64,000 bases of DNA from QHXQ01 sp963788965 (GTDB lineage Bacteria; Acidobacteriota; Blastocatellia; Pyrinomonadales; Pyrinomonadaceae), in contig CAWBIK010000005.1 of assembly GCA_963788965.1 (NCBI GenBank), positions 186,001 to 250,000 on the forward strand. Direction: 5' to 3'. The translations under genes were made by a program, and so were the position numbers. The stretch's first letter is position 1, and every line of letters starts with the position of its first letter. The notes below the pieces were generated by a model that saw nothing but the letters and a program-made list of their open reading frames with translations, did not search any database and was not told the origin of the DNA. Positions 30,736 to 38,606 of this stretch are shown one piece after another.

Positions 30736-31050
30736 TCAACGGCGCACCAGCGTGATGAGCATCGTGAAATTCTTGTCGCCCTTGTTGACGGGGGCGAAGT
30801 CGTTCGCGCCATCGACGAAGAGCACCTCGCCTGCGCGCAGCGTCGCCGGCTCGCCGTCGAGCACGGCCTCGGCCTCACCCTGCAAGGGTTGGAGCACGAT
30901 CTCGAAACCTTCGTGGCGGTGCGCGGGCACGGACTGGCCGGGCTTCAAACAGAGCAACAGGCAGGTCGTCCGCTCACCCTTGAACAGCACTGGCCTGACA
31001 TACTTTTCGTCTTCGTATTTTTCCACATCTTTGATAATGACTCTCTTCAT
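30736..31050 (-). CDS. Small single-domain cupin protein
   Basis: 104 residues from ATG 31050 (AAAGGA 9 bases upstream; the frame is open to 31113 without similarity). Cupin motif 1 is 'GQSVPAHRHEGFEIVLQPLQ', with His-x-His and Glu metal ligands; motif 2 is 'LRAGEVLFVDGANDFAPVN'. The fold binds one metal and may act as a sensor or dioxygenase-like protein; function unknown. First gene of a two-gene operon with the hemerythrin, transcribed from a promoter region with an operator 78-92 bp upstream. Confidence 0.82.
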   Translation of the reverse strand: MKRVIIKDVEKYEDEKYVRPVLFKGERTTCLLLCLKPGQSVPAHRHEGFEIVLQPLQGEAEAVLDGEPATLRAGEVLFVDGANDFAPVNKGDKNFTMLITLVRR

Positions 31051-31127
31051 ATTCTCTATCCTTTGCTCCGAATCTCCGGAGCTACTCCCTTCAAAAGCAT
31101 CATGACAGCGCAACGCCGTGAGGGAGA

Positions 31128-31142
31128 TGACTTATGTCACAG
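31128..31142. promoter_or_regulatory. Crp/Fnr-type operator, copy 3
   Basis: TGACTTATGTCACAG, identical to copy 1, lies in the divergent region between the cupin-hemerythrin operon (minus) and the nitric oxide reductase remnant (plus). Confidence 0.75.
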
Positions 31143-31355
31143 ACAAACATTTCTTTTGCAGGTAGGTTTCCAAGCATGGGGTTGAGTGCTTTATATGAGG
31201 TTCGCCTCCCCTGCATAACTATTTTTGAAACGCACCTTGCCGTGAGCGCTGTTTGCAGAAGGAGTGTCGTTCGCGGAAGGGTTTAACCCTTTAGCGCGCC
31301 ACATGCAATTAACCAACTGCGCCGGGGTAGAGGTGCTTGATAAGGAGGCTACTCG

Positions 31356-32327
31356 ATGTCATATAAGCGTTTATGGATCGCTCTGGCGGTCGTCATCATC
31401 GGCTCGTTCGCGGTGCTCGGCGGAGTGGGAGTCCAGATGCTCAGTAACGCCCCGCCGATCCCGCAGCAGGTCGTGACCACGGACGGGCGCGCTCTCTTCG
31501 ACCACGATCACATCCAGCGTTCATCAATATTTGGGCGAATACTGGTTCTGGTTCGGCCATCAGGGCTATGAGTACGTTGATCTCGGGCGTTTCTGGCAGT
31601 TATTACTCTTCATCGGACTCACCTTCTGGCTCTTCCTGATGTGGCGCGCGATCCGGCCTGCGCTCGCGCGCCGCGACGAGAACCGTTCACTCCTGATGCT
31701 GTTCCTGATTGCGAGTATCGCCATCCCCCTCTTCTACGCGGCGGGGCTGATGTACGGTCAGCGCAGCAATCTGGTGACGGCGGAATACTGGCGTTGGTGG
31801 GTCGTTCACCTCTGGGTGGAAGGATTCTTCGAGGTCTTCGCGACCGTGGTAATTGCGTTCCTTTTTACGCGACTAAAAACACCACACCTGTCCACGGGCA
31901 CACGGCTCTCTTCGGCGTCTACGGCATGCTTGGTATTGGCCTCATGCTCTTCTGCTTGCGGGCACTACAACCCGGTAAGGCATGGAAGGAATGGCCGATG
32001 AAATATTCCTTCTGGGGGATTAACATAGGACTCCTGCTGATGGTCTTAATATCACTGCTGCCCATCGGGTTGATGCAGACGTGGGCAGCCGTGGAATACG
32101 GAACATGGTACGCCCGTTCGGCTGAATTTCTCCAAACGGGTCACATGGACACTCTGCGGTGGATGCGAGTTATTGGCGACACAATTTTCGCAATAGGCGC
32201 ATTCATTCTCGGCTACTTTGTGCTCGGCTTAGTGATGGGTCATTCCTACGACCGGAGGGGATTCGTCCGGCAGGGCGAATCTGAAATCCATGTAACGGAT
32301 CGGGCGCACATCGCTGCCGGGGACTGA
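31356..32327 (+). pseudogene. norB: Quinol-dependent nitric oxide reductase (qNor/NorZ-type), internally deleted
   Basis: ATG 31356 has AAGGAGG 9 bases upstream and opens the qNor N-terminus ('SYKRLWIALAVVIIGSFAVL' to 'DGRALFDHDHIQ'). After residue about 53 the sequence jumps and changes frame to a central part ('HQYLGEYWFWFGHQGYEYVD', 'YAAGLMYGQRSNLVTAEYWR', 'GFFEVFATVVIAFLFTRL'). Then near 31876 it jumps again, with a frame change, to 'NTTPVHGHTALFGVYGMLG' and the normal C-terminus. About 280 residues remain of a family norm near 750. Two internal deletions remove much of the periplasmic cytochrome-like domain and several haem-ligand helices, so the enzyme should be dead, unlike the point frameshifts elsewhere. 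Confidence 0.85.
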
Positions 32328-32345
32328 CGCAATCGTCTGCCTGAA

Positions 32346-34040
32346 CTAGTGTACACGCGACAAACGCTCCTTTTTTCCTACGAGGAACGCTCTCGCCTCC
32401 TCGATCTCGGGCCTGATATTATCGGAGTGGCGACACAGTGCTATGAGCTTCCCGTAGTAAGTCTTAGCCCTCTTTCGATCTGACGCGAGTTTGGCCGCAC
32501 GCGCTGCGCCATACAGTCCATTGAACCGATTGGGCGCGCTGCGAAGCGAGGTCTCGAACTCCTGCAAGGCCGCTATAGGTTGATTAAGCTCCAGCAGCAG
32601 CTCGCCGAGTTGCTCGCGCGCGGGAAGAAGCGTGCCGGGCGTGACGGGGTGTTTTTCCGTCGCGTCATCTAACTCCGCCGCCGCGCGCATCAGCCGGAGC
32701 GATTCTTCCTGCTTGCCTTCAGCGTGCGCCAGCCATCCGGCCGCAACCTGACGCTCAATCTCAACCTGTTTAGACCAATCGTAACCGCCTTTGATTTCAA
32801 CCAGCTCCTCCCGAATAGCGGCTAGTTTCTCGACATCCTGACGCGCTGACGCCTTATCCCCGGTGCGCGCAGCCCCAATCGCGCGTGCCAGATGAATGTG
32901 GGCTTCGGCCCAGCGAAAGCGCTGCCAGGGGAACGCTCCCAAAGTACCTAGAGGCAAGGTCAATTTGGCCGCCTCATCCCATCGTCGCCGTTCGAGCGCA
33001 TAGCGTGCAGGGATAGCCGTGACGGCATACGCCACCTTGAAAGTCTCCGGCTCAGCTTTCTCAATCTTGTTCAACTCATCGAGCACGCCCTGCGCCTGTT
33101 TATCCTGCGCGCCTTGCAGGTAGGCGTAAGCCAGATAGTCCATCGCATGAAATTGCTCATCCCAAGTACCGGACATGCCGTTTCTGACTGCAAAATCTCG
33201 GGCCGCCGCCTTTGCATCCAGGTTTGACTGTATCGCTTCTTGCCACAGACCCAGCCGGGTGAAAATGTGTGAAGGCATGTGCCGCGCGTGGGCTGAAGCG
33301 GGCGCAATCTTCGCATAGCTCCGTGCGGCGGGCAGCGCCAGATGTGCTAATGCCGGATAGTCGTAGCTGTGAATAAGGTAGTGAGTGACGCCCGGATGCT
33401 GCGGCTCAAGGGCGAGGACGCGATTCAAAATCTGAGCGGCCTTCTTTTCGCTGACATAGCTTTTATCATTTGCCATCATCCCCTTTGCGATGAGCGTCAG
33501 CGCATAGAAGACGCCGGCCTCACGGTCTGACGGATGGCGTTGGTAAAGCTGCTCCATCGCTTCACTGTAAGCGAACGTGCGCGTTCGATGATCGAGATTG
33601 TCAGAGTCTTTGTAGAAAACCTCTATCGCCGCGATGTAATCTCGCTCGCGCCCAGTCCGTGCGCTGACGGCTTTTGCCTTTTCCACCGCACTTGCTGCCT
33701 TCTGTAACTCTGCCGGAGTCGGTGGTGCCCAGAGGGGATGGTAGTTGCTCATCGCGACGCCCCAGTAACCCATGCCACATCGCGGATCAGTGACAGTAAC
33801 TTCGGTGAACGCCTTTTCAGCTTCTTCATATTCGAAAGAATGGAGCCAGGCGACTGCGTGATTGAATGTCCTCTGAGCCTGGGGGCTACAGGAGACGGCG
33901 AAGTTTACCCGCCCGAGCTTTTCTGAATGTTCGTGTTGATGCGGGAGTGCCTCTTGCGCATTGACAGAGTGAGTATGACAGAGAAAGGCCACGAGAAGGG
34001 ACGCGGTTAACAATACGATGGACAGAAGAGTGCGTTTCAC
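32346..34040 (-). CDS. Exported tetratricopeptide-repeat protein
   Basis: 564 residues with a Sec signal ('MKRTLLSIVLLTASLLVAFL', 'VNA' cleavage). A His-rich segment ('LPHQHEHSEK') follows. The rest is helical with TPR-like units: 'FNHAVAWLHSFEYEEAEKAF', 'RVLALEPQHPGVTHYLIHSY' and 'QPIAALQEFETSLRSAPNRF'. It belongs to a group of large soil-bacterial proteins of unknown function. Probably a periplasmic scaffold. Convergent to the qNor remnant, no operon partner. Confidence 0.82.
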   Translation of the reverse strand: MKRTLLSIVLLTASLLVAFLCHTHSVNAQEALPHQHEHSEKLGRVNFAVSCSPQAQRTFNHAVAWLHSFEYEEAEKAFTEVTVTDPRCGMGYWGVAMSNYHPLWAPPTPAELQKAASAVEKAKAVSARTGRERDYIAAIEVFYKDSDNLDHRTRTFAYSEAMEQLYQRHPSDREAGVFYALTLIAKGMMANDKSYVSEKKAAQILNRVLALEPQHPGVTHYLIHSYDYPALAHLALPAARSYAKIAPASAHARHMPSHIFTRLGLWQEAIQSNLDAKAAARDFAVRNGMSGTWDEQFHAMDYLAYAYLQGAQDKQAQGVLDELNKIEKAEPETFKVAYAVTAIPARYALERRRWDEAAKLTLPLGTLGAFPWQRFRWAEAHIHLARAIGAARTGDKASARQDVEKLAAIREELVEIKGGYDWSKQVEIERQVAAGWLAHAEGKQEESLRLMRAAAELDDATEKHPVTPGTLLPAREQLGELLLELNQPIAALQEFETSLRSAPNRFNGLYGAARAAKLASDRKRAKTYYGKLIALCRHSDNIRPEIEEARAFLVGKKERLSRVH

Positions 34041-34241
34041 AGGTTCTCTTCCTTTCAGGGAAGCAAAATGACGAGAAGACGGTCGGGTAGTTACTATCTA
34101 CGACTGCACGAGGGCAGATGTGCTTTTATGCTAACGCCACCGGCCATGTCAATGACCGTTTAGCTCGTGCTGAACACCGACTTTAACGGTAGCGTTGCGA
34201 AAATTGAATTGAGACGAGGAAGGTCGTGAGTTGCCCCGAGG

Positions 34242-34568
34242 CTATGCCGCGACCCCGAACAGGCTCGCGACGAACTTCGCCTGCCCTATTGCATCCCTGC
34301 CGTCTAACCTTTTCACCTGCCCCTTCCGCATCATGTGCGCTGCCTCAACACCTTCCAGCGTCCACTCGGCGGTGTGGAAAGAGCGGAAACATTGCATCGC
34401 TCGCCACCGTCTCCGGATCGCCCTGTGGTCTTGCTCGATGACGTTGTTGAGGTACTTCACCCGCCGCCGCTTACAATCCCGAGGTAGGACTTTCTCTTTG
34501 ATGGAGGCGGCGAACGCCTCCGGGTATGACGCATGCTTATCAGTGCCGATGGTGAACGGCAGCAGCCG
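34242..34568 (-). pseudogene. IS6-family transposase, C-terminal half
   Basis: The minus strand encodes the last 109 residues of an IS26/IS240-type DDE transposase: 'TDKHASYPEAF' with the second catalytic Asp, 'KYLNNVIEQDHRAIRRRWRA' with the catalytic Glu, and 'TLEGVEAAHMMRKGQV'. The N-terminal half is missing because an IS3 element is inserted at 34576. Not functional. Confidence 0.85.
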
Positions 34569-34575
34569 GTGCTCG

Positions 34576-35351
34576 TGACCTCCTGCCCGAAAAGAGGTGC
34601 AGGGATAATGAGAGTTCTCTCGTAAACTAACCGACGAGGAGAACTCAAGCTGCGCAAGTCTAGATTCACCGAAGAGCAGATCATCAACGTCCTCAAGAGC
34701 GTCGAGACAGGACAGTGGGTCACTGATGCCTGCCGCACGCATGGCATCTCGGAGCAGACCTATCATCGCTGGAAAGCTAAGTATGGCGGTCTCGACGTGA
34801 ACGAAGCGCGGCGGCTCAAGCAACTCGAAGATGAGAACCGCAGGCTCAAGACAGCAGTCGCGGACTTAACGCTTGATAACCGGATGCTCAAGGACGTGCT
34901 CGCAAAAAAGTGGTACGCGCTGCCGCAAGGCGCGAGGCAGCACGCTACTTACAACAGAGCTATCAAGTGTCGGAGCGGCGAGTTGGACAGGTGCTCTCGC
35001 GCTCGCACTCCAGCTTGCGCTATCGCTCGCGCAGACCCGCCGCCGAAGGCTTACGTCAGCGATTGCGCGAGTTGGCGGCCGAGCGCCCGCGCTACGGCTA
35101 GCAGCGGCTCTGGGGCTTGTTGCGGCGCGAAGCCTGGCCAGTCAACCACAAGCGCGTCTACCGCCTCGACGGCGAAGCAGGGCTCAAGTTACGCAAGCGA
35201 AGGCGGCGCGGGCGTGCCCACATCGAGCGCGTGCCCCTGTCGCTGCCGCCGAAGGCTGATGAACGATACTCGATGGCCTTCATGCGCGACACTTTGGCTG
35301 ACGGCAGAGTGTTCCGCCCTTTGAACATCGTCGATGATTACACGCGCCAGT
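34576..35351 (+). mobile_element. IS3-family (IS407-group) element, 3'-truncated
   Basis: Left end TGACCTCCTGCCCGAAAAG at 34576 is typical of IS407-group elements. OrfA (from a CTG at 34650 after GAGGAG) has the HTH 'FTEEQIINVLKSVETGQWV' and leucine-zipper-like 'LKQLEDENRRLKTAVADLT'. The slippery sequence AAAAAAG at 34904-34910 would give the -1 shift into OrfB ('LQQSYQVSERRVGQVLSRSH'). OrfB carries an in-frame TAG at 35099 and stops after 'VDDYTRQ', before most of the DDE core. The element then abuts an attC site. Inactive. Confidence 0.85.
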
Positions 35352-35357
35352 AGGGGC

Positions 35358-35460
35358 GGTCGAACAACTCATTGCAGCGGAGCGGGCTAGCATGCATGTC
35401 ATCCGCAAGGCTTGAATGCTTGCTACGATTCGTCTCGCCCGCTGAATTCGAGCGTTGGGC
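35358..35460. repeat. attC site
   Basis: About 103 bp. Left arm GAACAACTCATTGCAGCGGAG; right arm CTCGCCCGCTGAATTCGAGC followed by the core GTTGGGC (35454-35460). The arms are imperfect complements with the extrahelical bases usual for attC, and the loop holds the 'TGTCATCCG' stretch seen in its neighbours. Its first 34 bp (35352-35385) equal 50480-50513. Confidence 0.78.
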
Positions 35461-35496
35461 TGCTAAATAGGATCTCAGATTATTCGAGGCACTATC

Positions 35497-35694
35497 TTGA
35501 ACAAGAAAACTTTTGAACTAACAAATTTTGAGTTTTTCGACGAAGCCTCTTTTTGGACAAGATATCCATTTTTGTTTTTCAATTTTATTTTACCTCGTAC
35601 TGGCACTGGCGGGTCGCCAGTTAGATTTGAGCAAGATAGTAAGCGAACGAATGGAGCAGAAATCATCCCTCTCTTATGTGAACTCTTAAGTTGA
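35497..35694 (+). CDS. Small cassette ORF, function unknown
   Basis: 65 residues ('MNKKTFELTNFEFFDEASFW' then 'TRYPFLFFNFILPRTGTGGS'). The DNA here is strikingly AT-rich compared with its surroundings. It is the only ORF in the cassette between the core at 35454 and the next at 35766, and reads in cassette orientation. No homologue or clear ribosome site recognised, so it may be non-coding. Confidence 0.35.
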   Translation: MNKKTFELTNFEFFDEASFWTRYPFLFFNFILPRTGTGGSPVRFEQDSKRTNGAEIIPLLCELLS

Positions 35695-35773
35695 TAGCAT
35701 TCTTCTCAAGATGTTTCCTCTGGTGTATCTTGTGTGCTGCTCGCTCGGCGCGGGTTAATTTGGGCGTTAGCCC
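35690..35773. repeat. attC site, only right arm clear
   Basis: GCGCGGGTTAATTTGGGC followed by the core GTTAGCCC (35766-35773). This core is the perfect complement of GGGCTAAC at 36339, marking the next cassette. A matching left arm could not be identified with confidence; the start coordinate is approximate. Confidence 0.5.
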
Positions 35774-35878
35774 GCTGAAGTTAATCATGCCTATAGTGAG
35801 GTCGTTTCGTAATCCGCAGCCGTTGGCAAGCGTAGGGCGCGCCGATTACATGCTTATATCTGTGTTGAGGACTTACTT

Positions 35879-36304
35879 ATGAGCCGCCGAGCATTTCCTT
35901 TGCTCCTCCTCTTACTCTTGTCGGCGTTAGCAGGCGCTTGCGAGGGCGGCCCGCCGCCCGAAGACCGGTTGCCTGAAATCACCTTGGAAACGATTCGCGA
36001 AGACATCAACGGCAAGCGGGTCGAAGTGCCGGCGGAGGGCGACGCTTCGGAACCCTCAAGCTGGCGCTTCTTCCCCAACGAGCCGAAGGAGCTAGAGATT
36101 TTAGAGAAGCAGCTTGCGGGCGATAAGGCGACGTTCGTCATCGATTTGCGGACGCGCACATCGCCGCGCTCAGAGCAGCAAGGGCATACGAAAAAGCTGG
36201 CCGGCCGGCTTCGTCTGCATTACGAGTTGCAATCTGGTTTTGTGCTGCGGAAGTGGGAGATCGTGCGAATAGAAAACATCTCTTTCGCGTATCAGAAGGA
36301 GTGA
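35879..36304 (+). CDS. Cassette-encoded lipoprotein of unknown function
   Basis: 141 residues with a lipoprotein signal ('FPLLLLLLLSALAGAC'; lipobox LAGAC). The mature part is charged and has no family I recognise ('WRFFPNEPKELEILEKQLAG', 'ATFVIDLRTRTS'). The cassette runs from the core at 35766 to the perfectly complementary inverse core at 36339, and the gene has the usual orientation toward its attC. Small secreted or lipid-anchored proteins are common among cassettes of soil bacteria. Confidence 0.72.
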   Translation: MSRRAFPLLLLLLLSALAGACEGGPPPEDRLPEITLETIREDINGKRVEVPAEGDASEPSSWRFFPNEPKELEILEKQLAGDKATFVIDLRTRTSPRSEQQGHTKKLAGRLRLHYELQSGFVLRKWEIVRIENISFAYQKE

Positions 36305-36338
36305 CCCGGCCATCATCTTCCCAAAGGCAGGTACGGGC

Positions 36339-36428
36339 GGGCTAACAACGGCATGCAGCGGACGCGCAATTAGCTTGAATGTCATCATCAAAGGTAATAG
36401 CGCGCCGCTGATGCCGGGCGTTAGCCGC
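36339..36428. repeat. attC site
   Basis: The best-preserved attC here: GGGCTAAC, left arm AACAACGGCATGCAGCGGAC, loop with 'TGTCATCATC', right arm GCGCGCCGCTGATGCCGGGC and core GTTAGCCGC. The arms pair nearly throughout with the extrahelical bases that define strand choice by integron integrases. Confidence 0.88.
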
Positions 36429-36511
36429 TTCGTGGAAGGAAACTAAAATGAATGCTGTGTGAATCACGGCGGGACGCTCTGCGTTTCTTCCAATTTGTTG
36501 AGGAGATACTC

Positions 36512-37363
36512 ATGAAGATATTCGTTTTTTTTGCTGCTTTATTTATGCTGGCGGTTAGTTCTGCTTATCCGGTATCGGCGCAAGAAACTAAAGTCAAGTG
36601 GTTTGGACACGCAGCTTTTTCGATTACTACACCCAGAGGCAAGCTGCTATTGATTGACCCTTGGCTAAAAAACCCTTCGAATCCTGAAGCAAAAGATGGC
36701 AAGGATCCATTAGCTTCCGTTTCAAAAGTTGACTACATTCTTCTGACACACGGGCACCGCGATCACGTCGGCGACGCAGTCGAAATAGCAAAAAGAACAG
36801 GGGCAATACTTATTTGCAATCCTGAGTTAGCTGGCAATTTAGTAAAGCTGGCTGATTTCCCAAGCAAGCAAGCCGAAACGGATGCAATCATGGGAATCGG
36901 CGGTGAAATTCAAATCGCCGAGGGTGAGGTCACGGTTGCCATGACATCGGCTGTTCATTCGAGCAGTGTTTTTAATCCGAAAGCCACTGCGACCGAAGCG
37001 GAAAGAGCTTACGGTGGAAATCCCGCCGGGTTTGTCCTGATCATCAAGAATGGTCCCACCATTTATCATTCCGGCGATACCGCATATTTCAAAGATATGG
37101 AAATCATTGGCGAGGAATATCAGATTGATCTGGCTTTGCTCAATATCGGCGGTCATTTCGGGATGGAACCGCGTATGGCTGCGAAAGCGGCAAAATCTGT
37201 TCGCGCCAAACTGGCAATCCCGCAACATTACGCCACCTTCCCGGGTATTACTACAAATGCAGACGGCTTTGCCGCCGAGCTTAAAAAACTACGAATCCCT
37301 TTTTACGAAATGAAGCCCGGCGGAACCATTTCGTTTCGCGGCAAACAGTTGGTGCAAAAATAA
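36512..37363 (+). CDS. Exported UPF0173-like metal-dependent hydrolase (cassette)
   Basis: 283 residues; ATG 36512 has AGGAG 8 bases upstream. A signal peptide ('MKIFVFFAALFMLAVSSAYP') precedes a metallo-beta-lactamase fold with the zinc motif T-H-G-H-R-D-H at residues 79-85, 'YHSGDTAYF' and 'IPQHYATFPG'. It matches the YtkL/UPF0173 group, which is normally cytoplasmic, so the signal peptide is noteworthy. The cassette is bounded by complementary cores (36420 and 37368) and is AT-richer than flanking DNA. Substrate unknown; its fold is shared with beta-lactamases but resistance is not implied. Confidence 0.88.
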   Translation: MKIFVFFAALFMLAVSSAYPVSAQETKVKWFGHAAFSITTPRGKLLLIDPWLKNPSNPEAKDGKDPLASVSKVDYILLTHGHRDHVGDAVEIAKRTGAILICNPELAGNLVKLADFPSKQAETDAIMGIGGEIQIAEGEVTVAMTSAVHSSSVFNPKATATEAERAYGGNPAGFVLIIKNGPTIYHSGDTAYFKDMEIIGEEYQIDLALLNIGGHFGMEPRMAAKAAKSVRAKLAIPQHYATFPGITTNADGFAAELKKLRIPFYEMKPGGTISFRGKQLVQK

Positions 37364-37367
37364 GGGC

Positions 37368-37474
37368 GCGGCTAACAACTCATTGAACCGGAGCGCGCAT
37401 AGCGTGGCTGTCATCGAGGACTTGAATGATTAGGATGTTGTGTGCGCCCCCGGTTAATTCAGGCGTTGGGCGTC
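37368..37474. repeat. attC site
   Basis: GCGGCTAAC and left arm AACAACTCATTGAACCGGAG, a loop with 'TGTCATCG', right arm GCGCCCCCGGTTAATTCAGGC and core GTTGGGC. The inverse core is the complement of the start of the cassette it closes (GTTAGCCGC at 36420). This is the last attC before normal chromosomal genes resume. Confidence 0.85.
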
Positions 37475-37499
37475 GCTCATACCAGTTTGGATTAGCGTA

Positions 37500-38205
37500 G
37501 GATACATCCAGTGACGGGCGGATTATAGCTCAGGGGGCCTTTCAACCGTACCAGAGCATCTTCCGCAGCATGGCCGGCACAGGCGTGCCGAAGGACACGG
37601 AGGACAACGCCGCGGATTTCACCGTCGGCGCGCCGGGGCCCGAAAACATCACGTCACCCATCAACCGCAACGCGCAGATCAAGGCGTCGCTCTTAGACCC
37701 GCTCGTCCCAAGCACCAGCGCGCCTAACCGCGTGCGCGACCCGACGCCCGACCAGGCGAACTTCGCGCCCTTCGGCACGCTCGCCATCCGCCGCACGTTC
37801 ACCAATCAGACCGGCGCGCCGGTGACACGGTTGCGCTTCCGTATCGTGGACATCACGACCTTCCCCTCGGACCCCGGCACGGCCGACGTGCGCGGGCGCT
37901 CCTCGCCGCAGATCACCATCCCGACGAGTCAGGGCAACAAGTTGGTGCAGGGCTTGACGGTCGAGTTTCCCGGGGTTGACCTCAACGCCGTCAATAACTC
38001 GTCGCTCTCGGTGGACACGTTGACGCTCGCGCAGCCGCTCGCGCCCGGCGCGAGCGTCAACGTGCAGTTCCTGCTTAACGTGCAGCAGACGGGCGTCTTC
38101 CGCTTCTTCGTCAACGTCGAGGCGCTGACCGATGCGGACACCGGCTCGAACCAGCCCGGTAAGTTGGGCGCGCTGAAGACCCGCACGGTGCTGCGTAAGC
38201 ACTAA
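37500..38205 (+). pseudogene. 3' remnant of a large secreted lamin-tail-type protein
   Basis: The frame encodes about 220 residues with no proper start ('FRSMAGTGVPKDTEDNAADF'); the ATG at 37570 is internal. The whole stretch parallels the C-terminus of the protein at 55551-58942: 'GAPGPENITSPINRNAQIKA', 'PNRVRDPTPD', 'LAIRRTFTNQTGAPVTRLRF' and 'GASVNVQFLLNVQQTG'. The 5' part was probably lost when the adjacent cassette array was inserted or rearranged. A strong terminator hairpin follows at 38278. Confidence 0.75.
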
Positions 38206-38277
38206 GCCGCGGCCCGGCCCAGGCGCGTTCGTGCGCCGTGCTTAAGCAGCGCCGATGGCTGCGCGCTCACTCGCGGC

Positions 38278-38312
38278 GGCGGCGGAGTCAGTCACTGACC
38301 CCGCCGCCTTTT
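38278..38312 (+). terminator. Rho-independent terminator
   Basis: GGCGGCGGAGTCAGT, one-base loop, ACTGACCCCGCCGCC (one mismatch in 15 pairs), then TTTT. It lies 73 bp after the stop of the secreted-protein remnant and would end its transcript. Confidence 0.7.
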
Positions 38313-38335
38313 GCGGGCGGGACTAAACATAAGAG

Positions 38336-38437
38336 ATTATCTACTTGCCGCAGGCGGAAGGGTCTATTTCAAAATAATGATGCAATTAGCCAAGAGTTAC
38401 GGAGTTAACGATTTGCGGTCTGCGTCAAGTAGATAAT
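38336..38437. repeat. 102-bp segment bounded by 18-bp inverted repeats
   Basis: ATTATCTACTTGCCGCAG (38336-38353) and CTGCGTCAAGTAGATAAT (38420-38437) are inverted repeats with one mismatch. The interior is non-coding. The rest of the 38206-38606 gap shows nothing else besides the terminator. It may be a tiny mobile relic. Confidence 0.5.
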
Positions 38438-38606
38438 TCCCCAACTTAAATTGCCGTCGGCAGAATTCGGAGCGTAACCGGAAAGCCGTCTCCTACGTCT
38501 TGTTAGTGATAAGAGAATTTACCGGCAAGATCGGCGCGCCCTTTGTGTAGAGCATTGGCCGCGGGCGGCAAAAAGGCATCGTCGTCGCACAGCTAGGAGG
38601 ATACTC

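Noticed and set aside
36512..37363. Beta-lactamase resistance gene cassette
   Set aside because: Shares the metallo-beta-lactamase fold but its signatures match the UPF0173 group, not beta-lactamases.
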